NCBI GenBank assembly: GCA_943369575.1
Contig: CALRNP020000105.1
Location: 1 to 18,562, forward strand
Direction of reading: 5' to 3'
Source of the DNA: Azorhizobium sp943369575
GTDB lineage: Bacteria; Pseudomonadota; Alphaproteobacteria; Rhizobiales; Xanthobacteraceae
DNA length: 18,562 nucleotides
The first letter of the stretch is position 1, and every line of letters begins with the position of its first letter. This document shows positions 1 to 6,790 of the stretch, one piece after another. A model generated the notes under the pieces. The model searched no databases and was not told the DNA's origin. It saw only the letters and a list, made by a program, of their open reading frames with translations. Position numbers and translations under genes: made by a program.

Positions 1-1113
1 GGTCACGGTGAGGCGCTGGCCGCCCCGCCCGTAGCAAGCCGGGCCCGGCTCGGCGCCGGCGCTGTGGGGACCGATGCGCAGGCGGCCACCGTCATCGACC
101 CAAGCGATGGAGCCGCCGCCGGCCCCGATGGTGCGCATCTCGATCATCGGCAGGCGCACGGGCAGGCCGTCGACCTCGCCCTCATTGACCATGGAGACGC
201 TGCCGTCATGAACGACGGAGACGTCGAAGCTGGTGCCGCCCATGTCAACGGCGACGAGATTGGGCTCGTCCAGTTCTGCGGACAGGCGCTTGGCGGCCGC
301 GGCGCCGCCGCTGGGGCCGGACAGCAGCAGGCGCGCTGGCTCGCGCCCGGCCTTGGTCAGGCCGCAGACGCCGCCGTTGGATTGGACCAGATAGACCTGG
401 GTCTGCGGTACCTCGCTGTTGAGCTTGCCGGCGAGGCGGTCGGTATAGGTCTGCACCACCGGCACCAGCAAAGCGTTGAGCACCGTGGTGGACATGCGCT
501 CATATTCGCGCAGCTCCGGCGAGATGTCGCTGGAGAGCGAGATGGCAACGCCCGGCAGCAGCTCGCGCAGGATCTCGCCGGTGCGGCGCTCATGGCAGGC
601 GTTGGCATAGGCATTGAGGAAGCACACCGCCACCGACTTCACGCCCGCCTCGCGCAGCTTGGTGGCGAGGAAGGCGACGGCGCGATCATCCAGCGCCGTG
701 ATGATGCGGCCATCGGCACCGATGCGCTCGGGCAGGCCGAAGCATAGGCGGCGCTTCACCAGGGGCGCGGCGGGCGAGGCGGTGATGGCATAGACGTCGG
801 TGCGGCCATGGCGGCCGATCTGCATCACGTCCTCGAACCCGGCGGTGGTGACCACCGCACCCAAGGGCAGCTTGCGCTCGAGGACCGCATTGGTGGCGAT
901 GGTGGTGCCGTGCAGCAGATATTGCACCTGATCCAGCGAGAAACCGAAGCGCCGGCTGGCCTCCTGGATGCCGGTGATCAGGCCGATGGAGGGATCGGAC
1001 GGGGTGCTCGGCGTCTTCATCTGGTGGATCTGGCCGGTCGCCGCATCGAGGATCTCGATGTCGGTGAAGGTGCCGCCGATATCGACGGCGATGCGGATGC
1101 CTGTGGCGGTCAT
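1..1113 (-). CDS. hyuA: HyuA-type hydantoinase/oxoprolinase, N-terminal 371 residues (cut by window edge)
   Basis: The reading frame is open from an ATG at 1113 to base 1, giving 371 residues; full members are about 650-700, so roughly half is missing. Visible family motifs are IAVDIGGTFTD (8-18), HGTTIATN (68-75), IGRHGRTDVY (98-107), QSNGG (244-248), SGPSGGA (265-271), DMGGTSFD (290-297) and a GGGSIAW glycine motif near 332. These belong to the actin-like ATP-binding fold of ATP-dependent N-methylhydantoinase A, 5-oxoprolinase and acetone carboxylase subunits. Such enzymes use ATP to open cyclic amides or to carboxylate ketones, usually with a HyuB partner that would lie beyond the left edge. 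It is the last visible gene of the LysR-controlled cluster, 161 bp after the second permease gene. No good Shine-Dalgarno is visible. The family call is firm; the substrate is unknown. Confidence 0.93.
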   Translation of the reverse strand, partial: MTATGIRIAVDIGGTFTDIEILDAATGQIHQMKTPSTPSDPSIGLITGIQEASRRFGFSLDQVQYLLHGTTIATNAVLERKLPLGAVVTTAGFEDVMQIGRHGRTDVYAITASPAAPLVKRRLCFGLPERIGADGRIITALDDRAVAFLATKLREAGVKSVAVCFLNAYANACHERRTGEILRELLPGVAISLSSDISPELREYERMSTTVLNALLVPVVQTYTDRLAGKLNSEVPQTQVYLVQSNGGVCGLTKAGREPARLLLSGPSGGAAAAKRLSAELDEPNLVAVDMGGTSFDVSVVHDGSVSMVNEGEVDGLPVRLPMIEMRTIGAGGGSIAWVDDGGRLRIGPHSAGAEPGPACYGRGGQRLTVT

Positions 1114-1150
1114 GGGTTGGGTCTCACGGATGTACGGCGGTTTCGGGCAA

Positions 1151-1190
1151 GCCTTCCCCGATCCCGCGCAAACGCGCGGGTGGGGCAGGC
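1151..1190 (-). other. Intercistronic hairpin between permease gene and hyuA
   Basis: A perfect 7-bp stem (CCCGCGC, loop AAAC, GCGCGGG; 1163-1180) is extended by CCCC/GGGG (1156-1159 with 1182-1185) and GCC/GGC at the outer ends, with small bulges. It sits in the 161-bp gap ahead of the hyuA start. No T-run follows on the minus strand, so it is not a canonical intrinsic terminator. It could slow RNA decay or uncouple hyuA from transporter expression; that role is inferred. Confidence 0.5.
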
Positions 1191-1274
1191 TCTTGAAGGA
1201 CAAGGCGATCAGGGGGCGGCGGGGCCGCTCAGCAGTCGGGTGCGGCTGGGATCATGGGGCTCCCTTCGCGGCGG

Positions 1275-2069
1275 TCATTTAACGAATGTCTTGGCAAGGC
1301 CGGCGGTGCGGTCCACCACCACGACCACCACCAGGGTCAGCACCACCAGCAGCACGGAGAGCGCCGCCACCATGGGGTCGGCCTGCTGTTCGACGTGGTG
1401 ATACATGGCCACCGGCAAAGTGGAGATGCGCGGCCCGGTCATGAACAGCGACAGCACCACCTCGTCGAACGAGACCAGGAAGCAGAGCGCCGCGGTGGAG
1501 ACCATGCCGGAGCGCATCATCGGCAGCGTCACCTTGAAGAACACCGTCAGCGGCGGCGCGCCCAGTGTGGATGCAGCCTCTTCCACCGGGATCGGCAAGG
1601 TGGCGAGCGCCGTGCTCAGCACCCGGACCGCATAAGGCAAGGTGACAATGAGATGGGCGATCACCAGCCCCTGGAAGGTGCCCAGCAATCCCAGCGGCGC
1701 GAACACCAGGAGGATAGCGAGGCCCAGAACGATGGTGGGCAGCAGCAGCGGCGCGGTGAACAGGCTGCCGAGGACTTCCGAGCCCGGCGGCTTCAGCCGC
1801 ACCAAAGCATAGGCCGCCGGCAGGCCCAGCAGCAGCGATAGGGCCGTCACCACCAGCGCCAGCACGATGCTGACGGAGAAGGCGGCGGTCATCTGCACAT
1901 CCTTGAAGATGGCGCCGTACCATTTCACGCTCCAGCTCGACGGCGGGAAGGCCATAAAGGCATCGCCGCTGAACGAGATCGGCACCACCACCAGCAGTGG
2001 CGCCAGCAGGAACACGAACATCAGGCCGGCCAGCAGCTTCAGGCCGGGAGAGATCGGGCGTTCATCCAT
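1275..2069 (-). CDS. ABC transporter inner-membrane permease, PotC-like
   Basis: This is a 264-residue hydrophobic protein with about six predicted membrane segments (roughly 11-33, 62-91, 101-125, 132-152, 187-212, 237-256). The cytoplasmic EAA loop that contacts the ATPase is clear at about 163-185 (EEAASTLGAPPL, then KVTLPMM). Length and motif match the second permease of polyamine/spermidine-type importers (BPD_transp_1 family). It follows the first permease gene by only 9 bp on the same strand, so the two are almost surely co-transcribed and form the membrane heterodimer of one importer. The ATG at 2069 gives a natural short cytoplasmic N-terminus. Substrate cannot be deduced from the permease; a polyamine is only one possibility given the catabolic enzymes nearby. 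Confidence 0.93.
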   Translation of the reverse strand: MDERPISPGLKLLAGLMFVFLLAPLLVVVPISFSGDAFMAFPPSSWSVKWYGAIFKDVQMTAAFSVSIVLALVVTALSLLLGLPAAYALVRLKPPGSEVLGSLFTAPLLLPTIVLGLAILLVFAPLGLLGTFQGLVIAHLIVTLPYAVRVLSTALATLPIPVEEAASTLGAPPLTVFFKVTLPMMRSGMVSTAALCFLVSFDEVVLSLFMTGPRISTLPVAMYHHVEQQADPMVAALSVLLVVLTLVVVVVVDRTAGLAKTFVK

Positions 2070-2078
2070 GGCCGGCCC

Positions 2079-2957
2079 TCAGACGATGGCGCGCAGAGCG
2101 CGCGTGTAGATGACGAGGGCGATGCCGAACAGCACCAGCACGATCATGGACAGCGTCGCCGCCAGCGGCCAGTTCAGGGTGACGATGGCCTGGTCGTAGA
2201 TCTCGGTGGCCAGCAGGAACACCCGGCCGCCGCTCAGCAGCTTGGGCGTGACGAAGGAGGAGATGGCCAACACGAAGCAGAGCAGACAGCCCAGGGCCAT
2301 GCCGGGCAAAGTGAGGGGAACCACCACCCGCCAGAAGGTCTTCATGGGCGTGGCGCCCAGGGTAAGGGCGGCTTCCTCGAACTTGGGATCCAGGCGGCCG
2401 AAGCCGGAGAGCAGGGCGAGGATCATGTAGGGCATGAGGATTTCGGTGAGCCCGATCACCACGCCGGTGAGGTTGAACATCAGCCGCGGCGGGTTGGCCA
2501 TGCCGAAGAACATGAGGGTATTGGCTACCAGCCCCTGGCTGGAGAGGATGGCGATCCAGCCATAGGTGCGCACCACGGCTGAGGTGAGCAGCGGCGCGAT
2601 CACCAGCACCAGCAGGATGGTCTTCCACAGGCCCGAGGAGCGGTGCAGATAGAGCGCGATGGGGTAGGAGGCGATCAGCGTCAGTACTGTGATGAACAGG
2701 CTGACACCGACGCTGTTGGTGATGAGTTCCAGATTGAAGCTGTCCTGGAGCACGGCGCTCCAGGTGGCAAAGCTGTAGGTGTCGAGCAGCGCCCCGGTCG
2801 CCTGGGACTCCCGGAACGACATCTTCAGCAGGTTGATCACCGGCCACAGGAAGCCCACCGCATTGACCAGAGCGATGGGCGCCAACAGCAGGATGGCGAC
2901 CCGGCCAGCACTCATGGGCCGCGCCGGAGGGACGGGAAGGGCGGGCGCGGCGCTCAT
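2079..2957 (-). CDS. ABC transporter inner-membrane permease, PotB-like
   Basis: This 292-residue permease has a proline-rich cytoplasmic N-terminus, a first membrane segment near 20-42 and about five more. The EAA loop is at about 194-219 (EEAALTLGATPMKTFW, then VVPLTLPG). It matches the first permease of PotABCD-type importers. Its ATG overlaps the TGA of the upstream ATPase gene (ATGA, 2954-2957), which indicates translational coupling and explains the absence of a Shine-Dalgarno ahead of the start. An internal ATG at 2915 is possible but also lacks a ribosome site. It pairs with the permease encoded just downstream. Confidence 0.93.
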   Translation of the reverse strand: MSAAPALPVPPARPMSAGRVAILLLAPIALVNAVGFLWPVINLLKMSFRESQATGALLDTYSFATWSAVLQDSFNLELITNSVGVSLFITVLTLIASYPIALYLHRSSGLWKTILLVLVIAPLLTSAVVRTYGWIAILSSQGLVANTLMFFGMANPPRLMFNLTGVVIGLTEILMPYMILALLSGFGRLDPKFEEAALTLGATPMKTFWRVVVPLTLPGMALGCLLCFVLAISSFVTPKLLSGGRVFLLATEIYDQAIVTLNWPLAATLSMIVLVLFGIALVIYTRALRAIV

Positions 2958-4051
2958 GCGGCGGCCGGATAGATGTAGGTGTCCTGGGGCCGCCAGGACA
3001 CAGTGACCGGGGTGCCGGGCGACAGGACCGTTTCGCCGCCGCGGGTGGCAGCTTCGGTGGTCAGGCGCATGCCGCCGGCATCCACCTCATATTCCAGGAT
3101 GTCGCCGGCGAAGGTGGTACGAGAGACGGTGCCGCTCAGCGCGTAATGGCCGTTCGCCGCGGGGGCGGAACCGGGCACCAGAGCAAGGCGATGGGGGCGC
3201 ACCATCACTTCCACCGGGCCATTGAAGCCCTGCGCCGCGATCTGGATGCCGCCGATCGGCACCAGGCCGCCGGCGGCAGTGCCGGCCATGCGGTTGATGC
3301 GGCCCACGAAGCCGGCCACGAAGGCGGTCTTGGGGTGTTCGTAGATCTCCAGCGGCGTGCCCATCTGTTCCAGGCGGCCGTGGTTCATCACCACCACCTT
3401 GTCGCAAATGGTGAGGGCTTCCATCTGGTCGTGGGTGACGAAGATGGCGGTGATGCCGAGCCGCTTCTGGATATCGCGGATCTCGTTGCGCATCTCGTCG
3501 CGCAGCTTGGCGTCGAGGTTGGACAAGGGCTCATCCAGCAGCAGAATGGAGGGCTGCACCACCAACGCGCGCGCCAGCGCCACGCGCTGCTGTTGGCCGC
3601 CGGACATCTGGGCCGGGCGGTGATGTTCCTTGCCGGTCAGATGCACCATGGCGATAGCGGCGCGCACGCGCTTCTCGACTTCCGCCTTGGGTACCTTGCG
3701 CATTTCCAGGCCGAACGCGACGTTGCGGGCCACGTCCATGTGCGGGAATAAAGCGTAGCTCTGGAACACCAGCCCCATGTCGCGCCGATACGGCGGCACA
3801 TCGGTGATGTCCTGCCCGTTGACCACGATATGGCCGGCGCTGGACGGCACCAGGCCGGCGATCATGCGCAGCGAGGTGGTCTTGCCGCAGCCGGAGGGGC
3901 CAAGGAAGGCGACCAGTTCGCCCTTCGGTACGTCCAGGGTGAGGTTATCCACGGCGGTGAAGGTGCCGTAGGTGCGGGTCAGGCCGCGCAGGGAGAGGAA
4001 ACCCTCCCCCTGCGGCTGGCCGGATACGGCATCGGATCCGGAGCGGCTCAT
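2954..4051 (-). CDS. ABC transporter ATP-binding protein, PotA-like
   Basis: This 365-residue ATPase powers the PotDABC-type importer of the cluster. With the start at 4051, Walker A GPSGCGKT is at 51-58, the Q-loop glutamine at 97, the signature MSGGQQQRVALARAL from 149, Walker B ILLLDEP at 169-175 and the H-loop histidine at 207. A C-terminal extension of about 100 residues fits the TOBE regulatory domain of the CUT1/polyamine/iron class. The frame stays open to an ATG at 4096, but that start overlaps the binding-protein gene by 34 bp. The ATG at 4051 has GAAGG eight bases upstream, overlapping the preceding TGA, and is preferred. The stop overlaps the next permease start by 4 bp. Confidence 0.95.
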   Translation of the reverse strand: MSRSGSDAVSGQPQGEGFLSLRGLTRTYGTFTAVDNLTLDVPKGELVAFLGPSGCGKTTSLRMIAGLVPSSAGHIVVNGQDITDVPPYRRDMGLVFQSYALFPHMDVARNVAFGLEMRKVPKAEVEKRVRAAIAMVHLTGKEHHRPAQMSGGQQQRVALARALVVQPSILLLDEPLSNLDAKLRDEMRNEIRDIQKRLGITAIFVTHDQMEALTICDKVVVMNHGRLEQMGTPLEIYEHPKTAFVAGFVGRINRMAGTAAGGLVPIGGIQIAAQGFNGPVEVMVRPHRLALVPGSAPAANGHYALSGTVSRTTFAGDILEYEVDAGGMRLTTEAATRGGETVLSPGTPVTVSWRPQDTYIYPAAA

Positions 4052-4059
4052 GCGACCGG

Positions 4060-4064
4060 CCTTC
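4060..4064 (-). promoter_or_regulatory. Ribosome binding site deciding the ATPase start
   Basis: GAAGG lies 8 bases before the ATG at 4051 and overlaps the TGA of the binding-protein gene. It supports the shorter start over the ATG at 4096 and suggests translational coupling. Confidence 0.6.
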
Positions 4065-5109
4065 AGCGGCTCGCCGGGATGACGCGGCGGCGCCACTGCT
4101 CGCCGATGGCGTCGCGGACCTTGGCCAGGGCGATCCAGTCCACCGGGATCACCTTGTCCAGGGACTTCAGTGCAGTGCGATTGAGCGCCGCCTCGGACAC
4201 CTGGGCCTTGGAATTGGTGGGGGCGTAGAACATGCTCTCGGTGAAAGCCTTCTGGGCCTCCGGGCTGAGCGCATAGTTCACGAAGGTCTTAGCGGCTTCC
4301 GCCGACGGGCCGTTGGCGACCAGGTTGATGGTGTTGATCTGGAACACCGTGCCTTCCTGGGGAATGGTCGCCTTGAGCTTGCCGCCCGAGGCTTCGCTAT
4401 TGACCTGGGCACGGGCATTCCAACCGGCGCCGATGACCGCCTGTCCGGCGATGACCGGGGCATAGACTTCCGGCTTGGGCTCCCAGGTCTGGACGTTGGG
4501 GGCGATCTCCACCATGGCGGCGATGCCCTTGCTGACGTCCTTCAGATAGTCGGTGCCGCCATTGGCCTTGTTGAGGATCAGCACCAGGGAGAGGCCCTGG
4601 ATGTCCGGCATGCCGGGGATGACCACCTTGCCCGCATAGCTCTTGTCGGCCATGGCCATCCAGGACTTGGGCGGCTCTTTCACGGCTTCCGAATTGTACA
4701 GCATCACCAGGTTGTCGAAGGTCACCGCCACGCCCGCGATGTCGGGGATACGGGCGTTGGGATAGAGATCCTTGACGTTGGGCACATTGGCTTCGTCGAT
4801 CTTGGTGAACAGGCCTTCGTCGGTGCCGGCCTTGGACACCGACACGTCCATGATCACCACGTCCGTCTGCGGCGCGGCCTTCTGGGCGCGGGCATTGCCC
4901 AGCATGGCGGCGGAGCTGGGGACGGGGAAATAGGTGATCTTGATGTCGGGGTGGGCCTTCATGAAGGGCTCAACCACCGCCTTGGTGTAGCGCTCCTGGA
5001 ACAGGCCGGAATAGGCCATCAGGGTCACGGTGGTCTCCGCCGCCGCCGCCTGGGTCAGGAGGCCGAGGGCGAGGGCTGCGGTCGCGCCGATTTTCAATTT
5101 ATGCGTCAT
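4063..5109 (-). CDS. Periplasmic substrate-binding protein of a PotD-like ABC importer
   Basis: This 348-residue protein starts with a signal peptide: Lys/His at 3-6, a hydrophobic core at about 8-18 and an Ala-rich cleavage region ending near residue 24 before ETTVTLMAYSG. The mature part has the layout of family 1 extracellular solute-binding proteins (PotD/COG0687-like), including a C-terminal stretch (ALSPEAQKAF) typical of the group. It would capture the substrate in the periplasm for the ATPase and permeases encoded directly downstream. The frame stays open to 5370, but the ATG at 5109 has GAGGGG six bases upstream and immediately precedes the signal peptide, so it is the real start. 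I cannot identify the ligand; a polyamine should not be assumed. Confidence 0.92.
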   Translation of the reverse strand: MTHKLKIGATAALALGLLTQAAAAETTVTLMAYSGLFQERYTKAVVEPFMKAHPDIKITYFPVPSSAAMLGNARAQKAAPQTDVVIMDVSVSKAGTDEGLFTKIDEANVPNVKDLYPNARIPDIAGVAVTFDNLVMLYNSEAVKEPPKSWMAMADKSYAGKVVIPGMPDIQGLSLVLILNKANGGTDYLKDVSKGIAAMVEIAPNVQTWEPKPEVYAPVIAGQAVIGAGWNARAQVNSEASGGKLKATIPQEGTVFQINTINLVANGPSAEAAKTFVNYALSPEAQKAFTESMFYAPTNSKAQVSEAALNRTALKSLDKVIPVDWIALAKVRDAIGEQWRRRVIPASR

Positions 5110-5115
5110 CTGGAT

Positions 5116-5121
5116 CCCCTC
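5116..5121 (-). promoter_or_regulatory. Strong ribosome binding site of the binding-protein gene
   Basis: GAGGGG sits 6 bases before the ATG at 5109. It is the strongest such site in the cluster, consistent with the need for excess binding protein, and it fixes the start ahead of the signal peptide. Confidence 0.65.
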
Positions 5122-5136
5122 TGGAAAGGTCGGACG

Positions 5137-5152
5137 GGCCGGTGGTCCGGCC
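5137..5152 (-). other. Small GC hairpin upstream of the binding-protein gene
   Basis: GGCCGG and CCGGCC (5137-5142, 5147-5152) form a 6-bp stem with a 4-base loop. It lies in the 76-bp gap between the RraA-family gene and the binding-protein start. No T-run follows. It may protect the downstream transporter mRNA, but in such GC-rich DNA it could be chance. Confidence 0.35.
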
Positions 5153-5185
5153 TCGTTCATGGTGACGTTGGACGGTAACAAAAGG

Positions 5186-5851
5186 TCAGGAGGCGAGCTT
5201 GGCTTCCACCATGGCGCGGGCGCCGGTGATGTCCGGCAATTTCTCACCGGCGGCGAGGCGCGCCAGCAGCTTGATCTCGTTTTCCTGCATCTGGATGGCG
5301 CGGGCGGCCACCGCAGGCGCCTGCGCCGGCTTGAGCACCACCACGCCGCTTTCATCGCAGAGCACGGCATCGCCGGGCTCGATGGTCTGGCCGCCCACGT
5401 TCACCGGCACGTTCATGGCGCCTTCCAGGCCGAGGAGCTTGGTGGTGATGGGGGAGGGGCCACGGCACCACATGGGCATGTCCACCTTGACGATTTCGGA
5501 AAAATCGGTGGCCGGGCCGTCGATGACACCGGCCTTCACACCGGCGCTCTTCATGGCATTGGTGATGACGCCGCCCCAGCAGGCGTGCTTGTCGTCACCG
5601 CAGCGCTCGATCACCACGATGTCGCCGGGGCGCACATAAGCGGTAAGATAGTGCAGCAGGGTGGAGTCCGCATGCGGGATGCGCAGCGTGACGGCGGTGC
5701 CGGCGACGCGCTTGGAGGGCAGCACGGCGCGGATCTCGCGATCCACGAAGCCGGAATGCAGGACATGGCCGATGGTGGCCACTTCGCACTTCTCCAGCTC
5801 GGCGACGAGCTCGGGAGAAATCTGCTCGGGCATGGGCTTGACGATGAACAT
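5186..5851 (-). CDS. RraA-family protein (HMG/CHA aldolase-like fold) lacking the usual Arg
   Basis: This 221-residue protein carries RraA/dimethylmenaquinone-methyltransferase-like landmarks: GDIVVIERCGDD (about 76-87), CWGGVITNAM (91-100), GVIDGPATDF (108-117) and a GDAVLCDESGVVV segment from 160. Characterised relatives are 4-hydroxy-4-methyl-2-oxoglutarate or 4-carboxy-4-hydroxy-2-oxoadipate aldolases with oxaloacetate decarboxylase activity, and the RNase E inhibitor RraA. In those enzymes the DG-x-x-R-D motif supplies an Arg and a metal-binding Asp; here Thr115 replaces the Arg while Asp116 remains. Function in a carbon-skeleton step is inferred from its place between an amidase and a transporter. 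The start at 5851 is 14 bp after the amidase stop and has a weak ribosome site; Met7 (5833) is the alternative. Confidence 0.87.
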   Translation of the reverse strand: MFIVKPMPEQISPELVAELEKCEVATIGHVLHSGFVDREIRAVLPSKRVAGTAVTLRIPHADSTLLHYLTAYVRPGDIVVIERCGDDKHACWGGVITNAMKSAGVKAGVIDGPATDFSEIVKVDMPMWCRGPSPITTKLLGLEGAMNVPVNVGGQTIEPGDAVLCDESGVVVLKPAQAPAVAARAIQMQENEIKLLARLAAGEKLPDITGARAMVEAKLAS

Positions 5852-5865
5852 GGTCGAAAATCCGT

Positions 5866-6672
5866 TCAGGCGAGGACGTGGTGATTGGCGACCGGCACGT
5901 TCGCACGGGCCTTGTCGGTGTAGGCAAAATCAAGAGTGCCGGTGGTGATGCCGACCCCGTCCGAGCATTGGGCGGTGATGTGGCCCCAGGGGTCGATGAC
6001 CATGGAATGGCCCCAGCACCACTTCTTGCCGCCGGCGTGGGAGCCGGTCTGGCCGATGGCCAGGAACCAGGTCTGGGTCTCGATGGCGCGGGCGCGGGCC
6101 AGCACTTCCCAATGATCCTTGCCGGTCATCAGGGTGAAGGCGGCAGGCAGGATGATGATGTCGGCGCCCTTGTCCCGCAGCTTGCGGAACAGCTCCGGGA
6201 AGCGGATGTCGTAGCAGATGGCGCAGCCGACGGTGGCGTCGCCCAGCTTGTAGGTGACCACATCCTGGCCGCGGGAGACGGTGTCGCTCTCCCGATAGAC
6301 CGTGCCGCCGGTGATCTCCACGTCGAACAGATGGATCTTGCGGTAGCGCGCCAGTTCGCTGCCATCGGGGCCGAACACCACGGTGGTGTTGTAGAAGCAG
6401 TTGCCTTCCTTCTCGGCGACGCTGCCGGCATGGATGGCCACCTTCAGCTTCTTCGCGAGGCCCGCCATCAGCTGGTAGGATTCGCCATCGGGGAAGGTCT
6501 CGGCTTGCGCCTGCATCTCGGCGGCGGTGTCTCCGAGGAAGTTGTAATATTCCGGCAGCACCACCAGATCGGGCTTCTCCTGGGTCACGGCCTGTTCGAT
6601 CAGGGCGGCGGCCGTTGCCAGATTGGCGGCCTTGTCCCCTTGGGAGTTCATCTGGACGAGCGATACCTTCAC
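5866..6672 (-). CDS. Carbon-nitrogen hydrolase, Nit2/omega-amidase-like
   Basis: This 268-residue nitrilase-superfamily enzyme has the complete catalytic set: Glu41 in LPEYYN, Lys112 in RYRKIHLFD and Cys153 in GCAICYDIRFPE. Length and motif wording resemble the Nit1/Nit2 branch (omega-amidases acting on 2-oxoglutaramate or 2-oxosuccinamate, or deaminated glutathione amidase) more than aliphatic nitrilases; N-carbamoyl amidases are a related alternative that would suit a hydantoin pathway. It is cytoplasmic, with no signal peptide. The start is GTG at 6672 with AGGAG six bases upstream. It is the first enzyme gene after the LysR gene and the inverted repeat, so probably the first gene of the regulated unit. 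Substrate assignment is inference. Confidence 0.92.
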   Translation of the reverse strand: MKVSLVQMNSQGDKAANLATAAALIEQAVTQEKPDLVVLPEYYNFLGDTAAEMQAQAETFPDGESYQLMAGLAKKLKVAIHAGSVAEKEGNCFYNTTVVFGPDGSELARYRKIHLFDVEITGGTVYRESDTVSRGQDVVTYKLGDATVGCAICYDIRFPELFRKLRDKGADIIILPAAFTLMTGKDHWEVLARARAIETQTWFLAIGQTGSHAGGKKWCWGHSMVIDPWGHITAQCSDGVGITTGTLDFAYTDKARANVPVANHHVLA

Positions 6673-6678
6673 GTCGGT

Positions 6679-6683
6679 CTCCT
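6679..6683 (-). promoter_or_regulatory. Ribosome binding site supporting the GTG start of the amidase gene
   Basis: AGGAG lies 6 bases before the GTG at 6672 and supports this non-ATG start. Confidence 0.65.
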
Positions 6684-6760
6684 GCCTGTGGGTCCAGGCA
6701 GCAGACCAGACCTATTCACGGCCGACAAACGCGAAATAATTGTCCGTCTTAACAAGAATT

Positions 6761-6781
6761 GCTTATGACGACAGCATAAGC
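6761..6781. promoter_or_regulatory. Probable LysR-family operator upstream of the catabolic operon
   Basis: GCTTATG and CATAAGC form a perfect 7-bp inverted repeat around a 7-base spacer. Its core contains T-N11-A (6764 to 6776), the classic LysR-type binding pattern. It lies 10 bp beyond the stop of the LysR gene and about 90 bp before the GTG of the amidase gene, where an activator site would be expected. The AT-rich stretch at about 6731-6760 downstream of it (minus-strand reading) may hold the promoter, but I see no convincing -35/-10 pair. It lacks a T-run, so a terminator role is less likely. Confidence 0.6.
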
Positions 6782-6790
6782 ACTCCTTGC

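Noticed and set aside
1151..1190. Hairpin ahead of hyuA as an intrinsic terminator of the operon
   Set aside because: No T-run follows on the minus strand, and hyuA fits the same operon, so full termination is unlikely.
64..1401. Plus-strand open frames across the left end (64-747, 808-1401)
   Set aside because: They lie opposite the hyuA frame, which carries every expected family motif. Their His/Gly/Ala-rich composition is typical of shadows.
4063..5109. Naming the importer potABCD for polyamine uptake
   Set aside because: Only family-level resemblance is visible; the ligand-binding residues cannot be aligned by eye and the neighbouring enzymes do not fit polyamine degradation.
5110..5370. 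N-terminal extension of the binding protein up to 5370
   Set aside because: It would overlap the RraA-family gene by 185 bp and bury the signal peptide; the ATG at 5109 has a strong ribosome site.
5878..6768. A 296-residue plus-strand frame opposite the amidase gene
   Set aside because: It shows shadow composition, and the minus strand holds a complete Glu-Lys-Cys amidase.
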